NCBI GenBank assembly: GCA_045538195.1
Contig: JAZSRA010000010.1
Location: 1 to 38,367, forward strand
Reading direction: 5' to 3'
DNA length: 38,367 nucleotides
DNA from: SVTX01 sp045538195
GTDB lineage: Bacteria; Bacillota; Clostridia; Oscillospirales; CAG-272
The translations under genes and the position numbers were made by a program. The notes below the pieces were generated by a model. That model had not been told where the DNA came from. It was given only the letters and a program-made list of their open reading frames with translations, and made no database searches. Positions 15,519-21,858 of the stretch are shown here, in pieces. Numbering within the stretch: position 1 is the stretch's first letter; every line of letters starts with the position of its first letter.

Positions 15519-15890
15519 TCACACCTCTGCAATAACTTCGACCTCAACGAGGACGTTTTTAGGGAGCTGTTTTGCCGCCACACAGGAGCGAGCGGGCTTG
15601 TTCGTAAAGTATTTGCCGTAGATCTCGTTAAATGCGGCAAAATCTGCCATATCCGAGAGGAAGCAGGTGGTCTTGACCGCCTTTTCAATGCTTGTTCCCG
15701 CCGCTTCAAGGACGGCGCAGAGATTCTTGCAGACCTGCTCGGTCTGTCCTTGAATGTCGTCAGCTTCAACGGCGCCGCTTGCGGGGTTGATTGCTATCTG
15801 ACCCGAGGTAAAAACGATGTTTCCAACCTTCATAGCCTGGCTATAAGGACCGATCGCGTCGGGCGCGTTTTTAGTATAAATCTTTTCCAT
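15519..15890 (-). CDS. ridA: RidA family enamine/imine deaminase
   Basis: Hydrolyses the reactive 2-aminoacrylate and 2-aminocrotonate released by PLP enzymes such as IlvA, protecting other PLP enzymes and completing formation of 2-oxobutyrate. The 123-residue trimer-forming family is recognisable throughout: NAPDAIGPYSQAMKVGN at the N-terminus, FTSGQIAINP, and the C-terminal PARSCVAAKQLPKNVLVEVE with the carboxylate-binding arginine. AAAGGAACATATT precedes the ATG. It lies 97 bases downstream of ilvA in the same direction, which matches its biochemical partnership. Palindromes bracket it on both sides. Confidence 0.95.
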   Translation of the reverse strand: MEKIYTKNAPDAIGPYSQAMKVGNIVFTSGQIAINPASGAVEADDIQGQTEQVCKNLCAVLEAAGTSIEKAVKTTCFLSDMADFAAFNEIYGKYFTNKPARSCVAAKQLPKNVLVEVEVIAEV

Positions 15891-15905
15891 AATATGTTCC
15901 TTTCC

Positions 15906-15976
15906 GCAGGACTCTGCCCTGCACCCACAAGAAACTTTTTGAGAAAAAGTTTCTTGACTTCAAAAACTTTCAATAA
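15906..15976. repeat. Two-hairpin palindromic half-element between ilvA and ridA
   Basis: A small hairpin (GCAGG/CCTGC, 15906-15922) is followed by a perfect one (CAAGAAACTTTTT/AAAAAGTTTCTTG, loop GAG, 15928-15956) and the inverted head TTCAAAAACTTTCAATAAA. The layout matches the left ends at 7534 and 11226 with different but self-complementary arms. It begins 15 bases upstream of the ridA start. Confidence 0.72.
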
Positions 15977-15987
15977 ATTGGTTATTC

Positions 15988-17178
15988 TTAAACTAATCTA
16001 AATCCCGCCGCTTTAAGAGCTTCGGTAATTGCTTGGATATGCTCGTAATTTCGGGTTTCAAGCACGAGACGCAGGTAGCATCCGTTGATATCCATAGTCT
16101 CGCTTGCTCTTTCGTGATGAACCGAGGTCACGTTACCGCCAAGTGCCGCGATGATTGAAGATACCTCCTGAAGCTGTCCGGGTTTATCCATAAGCTCGAT
16201 ACAAAGAGTGCAATTTCGTCCGCTCATCAAGAGACCGCGCTTGATAACTCGCGACAGAATGGTAACGTCGATATTACCGCCCGAAACTATGCACGCGACC
16301 TTCTTTCCTTTAATAGGAAGCTTATTGAACATAACAGCCGCAACCGAAACCGCTCCCGCACCCTCGGCGATCATTTTGTGCTGCTCGATGAGTGCCAGGA
16401 TCGCGGAGCTGATCTCGCCCTCGGTGACGGTAACTATCTCGTCGACGTACTCCGAGCATAACTTAAACGTATTCTCACCCGGCTCCTTGACGGCGATGCC
16501 GTCTGCGATAGTGGAAACTCCGTCAAGTCTCTCTCTCTTTCCACCCTTGACCGAATTGAACATACTGGGCGCACCTGCCGCCTGAACGCCAAAAACCTTG
16601 ATGTCGGGTTTAAGATGCTTTGCGGCATAAGCGATTCCCGAAATAAGTCCACCTCCGCCGATAGGGACTACGATAGCGTCGAGATCCTTTATTTCATTAA
16701 GTATTTCGATACCGATAGTTCCCTGACCGGCGATTACGTTCTCGTCGTCGAAGGGATGAACGAAGGTGTAACCCATCTCGTCGCGAAGTTCAAGCGCTCT
16801 GTTGTAAGCGTCGTCGTAAACACCCTTGACCATAACCACCTCAGCCCCGTAGCTCTTGGTCGCCTCAACCTTGGAAATAGGCGCGCCGTCGGGCAGACAG
16901 ATAACTGCCTTGATGCCGTATTTCTGTGCCGCAAGAGCAACTCCCTGCGCGTGGTTGCCCGCCGAGCAGGCAATTACGCCCTTTGCCTTTTCCTCGTCGG
17001 TAAGCTGAGATATCATATATCCCGCGCCACGAACCTTAAATGAACCGGTTACTTGCAGGTTCTCTGTTTTCAGATACATCTCACATTCAGGGTTTATCTT
17101 CGAACGAACGAGAGACGTCTCTCTTACCACGTCCTTGAGCGCGTACGCCGCGTGATAGATCTTATCAAGTGTCAGCAT
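15988..17178 (-). CDS. ilvA: Threonine ammonia-lyase (threonine dehydratase) with one ACT domain
   Basis: PLP enzyme that deaminates threonine to 2-oxobutyrate, the first step toward isoleucine. At 396 residues it is the short form, with a catalytic fold-type II domain and a single C-terminal ACT-like domain (about 325-396, beginning CTLCIELMDKPGQLQEV). The PLP lysine lies in TGSFKVRGA, with SAGNHAQGVALAA and VPIGGGGLISGIA as further cofactor motifs. The ATG at 17176-17178 follows AAGAAAGGGGAAAAAT. Its T-box carries an ATC (isoleucine) specifier, which argues for a biosynthetic rather than catabolic role. A hairpin array separates the T-box terminator from the start codon. Confidence 0.95.
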   Translation of the reverse strand: MLTLDKIYHAAYALKDVVRETSLVRSKINPECEMYLKTENLQVTGSFKVRGAGYMISQLTDEEKAKGVIACSAGNHAQGVALAAQKYGIKAVICLPDGAPISKVEATKSYGAEVVMVKGVYDDAYNRALELRDEMGYTFVHPFDDENVIAGQGTIGIEILNEIKDLDAIVVPIGGGGLISGIAYAAKHLKPDIKVFGVQAAGAPSMFNSVKGGKRERLDGVSTIADGIAVKEPGENTFKLCSEYVDEIVTVTEGEISSAILALIEQHKMIAEGAGAVSVAAVMFNKLPIKGKKVACIVSGGNIDVTILSRVIKRGLLMSGRNCTLCIELMDKPGQLQEVSSIIAALGGNVTSVHHERASETMDINGCYLRLVLETRNYEHIQAITEALKAAGFRLV

Positions 17179-17197
17179 ATTTTTCCCCTTTCTTAAC

Positions 17198-17315
17198 GCT
17201 TGCAAAGCAAGCATATCACTCGCCGCAGGCGAATATCACGCTTGGCTCTGCCAAGCATATCACGTTTCGCATCGCGAAACATATCACTTTTTTTCGAAGC
17301 CTGCTTCGAAAAAAA
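17198..17315. repeat. Five-hairpin array with four identical ATATCAC spacers upstream of ilvA
   Basis: The hairpins are GCTTGC/GCAAGC (17198-17212), TCGCC/GGCGA (17220-17232), GCTTGGC/GCCAAGC (17240-17256), GTTTCGC/GCGAAAC (17264-17280) and a 13-bp stem TTTTTTTCGAAGC (17288-17315). Each neighbouring pair is separated by exactly ATATCAC (17213-17219, 17233-17239, 17257-17263, 17281-17287). In the ilvA transcript this is GTGATAT, between the T-box terminator and the ribosome binding site, so it is present only in read-through mRNA. TTAAC flanks the first hairpin, as in the copy near 12525. Confidence 0.88.
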
Positions 17316-17541
17316 CAAAAAGTCCGTCCCTTAAAGAGACGAACCAATAAGTTCGCTATACCACTCTTAATACCCGTACAATTATACGTTCCTCTTTAAC
17401 GCAGAAGCTACGCGTCGGTCTACTCGCATCTCGCTTTTGGCGACGGGCTCCGAGGTGATTTAATACAGCCTTATCCTACCGTCTTTCACCAACCGACGGC
17501 TCTCTGCAAGAATTTGGAAGTACCGCTCCTCATCAACGCTT
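17316..17541 (-). ncRNA. Isoleucine T-box riboswitch leader of ilvA
   Basis: On the minus strand the leader shows AGAGAG, the apical GGTTGGTGAAAGAC region, a specifier loop TTAAATCACC with the isoleucine codon ATC (17457-17459) followed by the expected purine, and the T-box core AAGAGTGGTATAGCGAA (17353-17369). A terminator hairpin (17322-17344, pairing CGTCTC with GGGACG) follows, with a T-rich tract after it. The T-box core has TATAGCG where most have TACCGCG, a modest variant. Uncharged tRNA-Ile should favour the antiterminator and ilvA expression. Confidence 0.92.
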
Positions 17542-17547
17542 TAGTTT

Positions 17548-17576
17548 ATTATAATACTCTTTTTCTGTCTTGTCAA
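17548..17576 (-). promoter_or_regulatory. Sigma-A promoter of the ilvA T-box leader
   Basis: TTGACA (17571-17576, minus strand), 17 bases, TATAAT (17548-17553): a full-consensus promoter directly before the leader. Confidence 0.9.
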
Positions 17577-17673
17577 TGTCGGATGTGTAGAAATGTTTTA
17601 TTGCCGCGATAGTGTTTTTGGTAATCTTGCCCAAAGCGGTTTTTTTCATTCATCAAAAAATTCCCATACTCGA

Positions 17674-17702
17674 TTGACAGAATTCTGTAATCATATTATA
17701 AT
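17674..17702 (+). promoter_or_regulatory. Sigma-A promoter of the LRR-sigma gene cluster
   Basis: TTGACA (17674-17679), 17 bases, TATAAT (17697-17702). The transcript would start near 17709 and have a ~158-base untranslated leader before the first LRR gene. This promoter is divergent from the ilvA promoter about 100 bases away. Confidence 0.85.
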
Positions 17703-17703
17703 T

Positions 17704-17741
17704 AAAGTGTTACTTGTAAATAAAAGTGTTATTTGTAAATA
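17704..17741 (+). repeat. 19-bp tandem direct repeat over the transcription start
   Basis: AAAGTGTTACTTGTAAATA (17704-17722) is repeated at 17723-17741 with one change (C to T). The pair begins immediately after the -10 box and covers the expected start site, where a repressor operator could lie. AT-rich context makes function uncertain. Confidence 0.6.
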
Positions 17742-17866
17742 AAATGTAAAAAACACAAAATATCCATAACAAATTTATATTTTCTGTTGTTTTAAAGATT
17801 GAAGGGGTAATGTCATAATATTAAAAAATTGACACCAACTACTAAAGATCAGGAGATACGCACATT

Positions 17867-19564
17867 ATGAAAAAATTTAAAATCCTTGCCACACTGCTTA
17901 CAGTTCTTCTTTCCGCTACCGCCTGCGCCGGCATAACGGGAAATATTACGTCCAACAACGGAACAGAGGAAACAGTTCTCACTCAATCACAAGAAGAAAA
18001 CGATAACGAAACAAACGAAGAGATACACAACGACACCTCGCGCGCTGAAACCGAGGAAAGCAAAAACGATGAAACCGATAACAAAAATCCTGTCCAGCAG
18101 GAGATTCCCCACAGCCAGGGACTTGTATATTTATTGAACAGTAACGGCAAATCGTACCGTTGCATCGGTAAAGGAAGCTGCACCGACGACGTGATCTCTA
18201 TTCCCCCTACATATAATACCCTGCCCGTTACTCACGTTGGCGATCCCGGAATAAGCAACTCGTCTGCATGGGATGGCGTTACAACGCTTATAATCCCCGA
18301 CGAAGTCACCGTATACTCAACTTATTTTCAAAATAACCAAAGCATAACTACAGTTATTATAGGAGCAAAATGTATCGTTGAAGATTATGCGTTTTATATG
18401 GCAAAATCACTTAAAACGGTAATCTGCAAAAGCGGCGTAAAGATAGGCAACGGCGCATTTAAAAGCTGCATCAATTTGGAGAGCGCCACGTTTGGAAATA
18501 ACACCACGTTTAGCAAGGAGACTCTCGGAGGCTGCTCGAAGCTTACCGACGTCACCCTTCCAAGCGATATGACTGTCGTTCCTCAATCATTTCTTACGCA
18601 ATGCTCTTCACTCGAAAACGTGACTCTTCCTGAAACGGTAACCCGCATAGAAGATTTCGCTTTCTATAAATGCTCCAAGCTGAAAAACCTCATTATTCCC
18701 CAAAAGGTCGTGTATATCGGAGAACGAGCCCTTGCAGATTGTACCTCCATCACCGAGCTGTCTCTCCCCGAAGTGCTTGACTACTTAGGAAACAGAGCAA
18801 TATATAATTGTTCCATGTTACAAAAAATAACTCTTCCCTCAAGCATCGCTGATTGGAGAACCGAAACGCTAGCTGAATGCAGTAGCCTGACGGAATTGAA
18901 CCTGCCGTCCGATCTCGTTACTATTCCCGGTGACACGTTTAACGGTTGCGTTTCTCTTAAAACTCTCAGTATTCCCGATAGCGTAAAATATATAGGCCAG
19001 TATGCATTTGCCGACTGTACGAAATTGGAAAAGCTCACCCTCCCCTCCGGCGTTGAATCTATCGGACTCGGCGCTTTTGAGTGGTGCAGCTCTCTCAAAG
19101 AAATAAATCTCCCCGAGGGCTTGTTAACGATCGGAGACCGTTGCTTTATTGGATGCGGCGCGCTAAAATCCGTCACTCTGCCGAGCACGCTTACCGGATT
19201 AGGCGAGCTTTCCTTGTCAGGATGCGCCATCACCGAGATAACTATACCCGGTAGCGTGAAAGTGATAAAAAGAAACACCTTTGATTGCTGCGAATCACTA
19301 ACTCACGTAACGCTTGAGTACGGCATCACCCAAATACAGTATCAGGCATTTTCATACTGCCCGAGTCTTGAATATTTAAAGCTTCCCTCCTCACTGGTGA
19401 AAATAGAAAATTATATAATCACAGATTCCCCTATGCTCAAAGAGATCTGCTACGACGGCACGGCTGAGCAATGGGACGGTATTACAAAAATCATATTCTG
19501 GAGGTTTGACGGGTCAAACATCAAGAAAGTGTCTTGCTCCGATACCGTAATCGAGCTTAATTAA
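17867..19564 (+). CDS. BspA-like leucine-rich-repeat lipoprotein
   Basis: Predicted secreted, lipid-anchored surface protein of 565 residues. The signal peptide MKKFKILATLLTVLLSATAC ends at a lipobox-type Cys20, with Ala rather than Leu at -3. An acidic Asn/Glu/Thr-rich linker (about 26-85) follows, then a short cap (YLLNSNGKSYRCIGKGSC...) and roughly 15 BspA-type repeats with the LRR_5 pattern of LxxITLPxSVTxIxxxAFxxC. The end, CYDGTAEQWDGI, is the usual terminal cap of this family. AGGAG lies about 13 bases before the ATG. It is the first gene of a cluster with a sigma factor only 21 bases downstream. BspA-type proteins commonly bind host or cell-surface ligands; the ligand here is unknown. 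Confidence 0.88.
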   Translation: MKKFKILATLLTVLLSATACAGITGNITSNNGTEETVLTQSQEENDNETNEEIHNDTSRAETEESKNDETDNKNPVQQEIPHSQGLVYLLNSNGKSYRCIGKGSCTDDVISIPPTYNTLPVTHVGDPGISNSSAWDGVTTLIIPDEVTVYSTYFQNNQSITTVIIGAKCIVEDYAFYMAKSLKTVICKSGVKIGNGAFKSCINLESATFGNNTTFSKETLGGCSKLTDVTLPSDMTVVPQSFLTQCSSLENVTLPETVTRIEDFAFYKCSKLKNLIIPQKVVYIGERALADCTSITELSLPEVLDYLGNRAIYNCSMLQKITLPSSIADWRTETLAECSSLTELNLPSDLVTIPGDTFNGCVSLKTLSIPDSVKYIGQYAFADCTKLEKLTLPSGVESIGLGAFEWCSSLKEINLPEGLLTIGDRCFIGCGALKSVTLPSTLTGLGELSLSGCAITEITIPGSVKVIKRNTFDCCESLTHVTLEYGITQIQYQAFSYCPSLEYLKLPSSLVKIENYIITDSPMLKEICYDGTAEQWDGITKIIFWRFDGSNIKKVSCSDTVIELN

Positions 19565-19585
19565 AAGCGGGGGAAAGAGGACATA

Positions 19586-20158
19586 ATGCTAACGATATTA
19601 ATGATGATAGAGGACGAGAGCGACCGAAGCTTCGTCGCATCGCTCTATCAAAAATACGAAAAGCGAATGAAAGCCGTAGCCTTTGATATACTGAAAAACG
19701 ATCACGATGCCGAGGACTGCGTACACGACACTGTAATCACAATAGTCAACAAGCTCGAGGCCTTCAAAAAGACAAACGGTGAGCAGCACCTCAAATGGCT
19801 GGTGCTCCTCGTTTGTAAGAACACCGCGCTCAATATGCGTAAAAAAAGCCTTCGTAAGCAAAGCACCGAGATCCCTATGACGGTGTTGGCTTCGGATAGC
19901 GAAGTGTGCGACGATCTCCCCGATAGTGCTCCAACTCCTGAGGAGATAGCCGTAGAGGAGGATACGGTCAAGCTAATGATCTCAATGATAAACAGACTTG
20001 ACAAGAAGTATAGCGACGTAATACTTTTAAAATACAGCGGATTCAATAACAAAGACATTTCTCTCATTCTTTCTATCTCTCAAGATAGCGTAAGACAACG
20101 TATTTTCAAAGCCAAAAATCAACTTTTGAAAATGGGAGGAGGTATATTCAATGAATAA
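19586..20158 (+). CDS. Sigma-70 family (ECF-type) RNA polymerase sigma factor
   Basis: 190-residue alternative sigma factor. Region 2 occupies about 15-85 (ATVIxxLYQKYEKRMKAVA-type start, then ILKNDHDAEDCVHDTVITIV with the DAED core-binding motif). A variable linker follows, then region 4 (about 130-185) with a helix-turn-helix at NKDISLILSISQDSVRQRIFKAKNQL. The N-terminus MLTILMMIEDESDRSFVASL is the form typical of clostridial sigma factors paired with DUF4367-type membrane proteins. AAAGAGG precedes the ATG. Its last eight bases overlap the start of the membrane LRR gene, so the two are translationally coupled. That is the standard arrangement of a sigma/anti-sigma pair. Confidence 0.92.
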   Translation: MLTILMMIEDESDRSFVASLYQKYEKRMKAVAFDILKNDHDAEDCVHDTVITIVNKLEAFKKTNGEQHLKWLVLLVCKNTALNMRKKSLRKQSTEIPMTVLASDSEVCDDLPDSAPTPEEIAVEEDTVKLMISMINRLDKKYSDVILLKYSGFNNKDISLILSISQDSVRQRIFKAKNQLLKMGGGIFNE

Positions 20159-21800
20159 CGTCAATCTTGATCAAGCGATCCGTTCAGCAATAGCAACAAA
20201 CCTGCTGTGGGATACGTCGGAATTTGATAGTATAGACACAAGGGGTATAAGCTTCAGCCCATCTTTCGCTAAGCGCAAAAGCTATATTATCAAAAAATTT
20301 TCAGGGCCCTCTTCGTTCCGCGTATTTAAAAAAACCGTTGGAATCACAGCGATAGTTATCGCTTCGGTATTATCCTTGGGAATAGTAACCGTAATAGCGG
20401 TAGAACCCCTGAGAGAGTCGGCTTACAACATTATAACCGAGTGGGTCACGCATAACCCATTCACCGAGCCTGCAGAGACCAACTCACCCACTCCTCAAGC
20501 TCCACAAACGCCCGACACTCCCCCTACCCCGCCTCCCGATGTCAATTACAGTTCCGGGCTCAGCTTTAACATAAGCGAGGACGGAACGTATTACACCGTC
20601 ACCAGCGAAGGAAGCTGCCTCGACAAGGCCATATATATTCCTCCCACCTTCAACGGCTTACCTGTTAAGGCAATAGGTGAAGATGCATTCAATAGAAGTC
20701 GGGCAGACAACATCTTCGTTCCCGAAGGGATCGAAAGGATCGGAAATCGAGCCTTTTGGGGAAGCAAATCGATCTACATTCAGCTCCCCGAAAGCTTAAA
20801 GTACATTGGCGATTGTGCGTTCTCAAGCTGTCACAACATTGAGATGATCTATCTTTTCGACAATATCGAATATATAGGTCCAGGCGCCTTCGATCATTGC
20901 GACAAGCTGAAAAGCCTCTCGTTGCCCGAAAAGCTTACGACCATCGAGTCGTCCTGCTTCTTCAACTGCTTCGCTCTTGAGGAGATAGTCATTCCAGACG
21001 GCGTGACCGAGATAAAAAGCAACGCATTTTCAAGCTGCAAGTCTTTAAAGAAGGTCACCTTCGGCTCGTCTCTCAAGAGGATAGGGGACAACGCCTTTTC
21101 GTGGTGCGAAAATCTGACCGAGCTTGATTTTCCCGAGGGGCTTGAATACATCGGGATCGGAGCCTTTATGAACTGTAAGGGTGTTCGCAGCGCAGACCTC
21201 GTTGAAAGCCTCAAATACGTCGGAGACGCTGCATTTTCAAGATGCATACGCCTGCGGCACGTAGATCTGCCAAGCGGAGTCGAATATCTCGGTGAGGGAG
21301 CCTTTTATTCCTGCTCAGCCCTTGAGAGCATTGATCTTAACTGCAAAATAAGCAAGATCGGCGACCGAACCTTCGTGAAGTGCGCGAATCTTAAGCAGAT
21401 CATTATTCCCGAGGGTGTTGAGAGGATCGGCGTCAGCGCCTTTGAGGGCTGCGCTCATCTGACCTCGGTTTCCCTTCCCGACTCGTTGAAGGTAATAGAC
21501 ACCTACGCCTTCAACGGCTGCTTAAGGCTTACGAAGATCTCGATCCCCGACGGAGTGGAGGAGATCGGCAACGACGTCTTCATCTCCTGCAAGGCTCTTG
21601 AGGAGATCACTCTGGGCAGTGAGCTTAAAAGAATGGGAACACTTTCGGCGACGTCCGTTCCCACGCTGGCAAAAGTATATTATCGCGGAAGCCGAGAGGC
21701 TTGGGATTGCATTGATTTTGCCTCGGGCAACGCGCTTCTTGGCGCAAATATAGTCTTCGATCACCGCGAGACCGATGCCGCCACCAATGAAACGAATTAG
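20151..21800 (+). CDS. Membrane LRR protein with anti-sigma-like N-terminus
   Basis: Predicted single-pass membrane protein of 549 residues. Residues 1-61 are cytoplasmic and 62-84 form one helix (TVGITAIVIASVLSLGIVTV). The segment EPLRESAYNIITEWV (85-99) resembles the conserved juxtamembrane segment of DUF4367-type proteins that accompany clostridial sigma factors. A Pro/Thr linker (about 103-126) follows, then a BspA-type LRR ectodomain (about 130-540, some 16 repeats) ending in a YYRGSREAWDCI cap. There is no signal peptidase site, so it should be N-in/C-out. The eight-base overlap with the sigma gene and this topology suggest an anti-sigma factor with an LRR sensor. The anti-sigma function is inferred; the topology and domain order are seen. 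Confidence 0.8.
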   Translation: MNNVNLDQAIRSAIATNLLWDTSEFDSIDTRGISFSPSFAKRKSYIIKKFSGPSSFRVFKKTVGITAIVIASVLSLGIVTVIAVEPLRESAYNIITEWVTHNPFTEPAETNSPTPQAPQTPDTPPTPPPDVNYSSGLSFNISEDGTYYTVTSEGSCLDKAIYIPPTFNGLPVKAIGEDAFNRSRADNIFVPEGIERIGNRAFWGSKSIYIQLPESLKYIGDCAFSSCHNIEMIYLFDNIEYIGPGAFDHCDKLKSLSLPEKLTTIESSCFFNCFALEEIVIPDGVTEIKSNAFSSCKSLKKVTFGSSLKRIGDNAFSWCENLTELDFPEGLEYIGIGAFMNCKGVRSADLVESLKYVGDAAFSRCIRLRHVDLPSGVEYLGEGAFYSCSALESIDLNCKISKIGDRTFVKCANLKQIIIPEGVERIGVSAFEGCAHLTSVSLPDSLKVIDTYAFNGCLRLTKISIPDGVEEIGNDVFISCKALEEITLGSELKRMGTLSATSVPTLAKVYYRGSREAWDCIDFASGNALLGANIVFDHRETDAATNETN

Positions 21801-21858
21801 TTTTTTGTCGGGGCAGAAACACTTTATCTCTATACAGAACCGACAGAAAGGAGAAAAT

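Noticed and set aside
12497..17315. The ATATCAC arrays as CRISPR arrays
   Set aside because: The constant part is only seven bases and the variable parts are self-complementary hairpins of 13-29 bases. No cas genes are present.
17198..17315. The array as part of the T-box
   Set aside because: All T-box parts, including the terminator, are complete upstream of it (17316-17541), and a similar array occurs at 12497-12602 without any T-box.
18781..19278. Minus-strand open frames within the LRR genes
   Set aside because: They are periodic shadows of the LRR repeats on the opposite strand.
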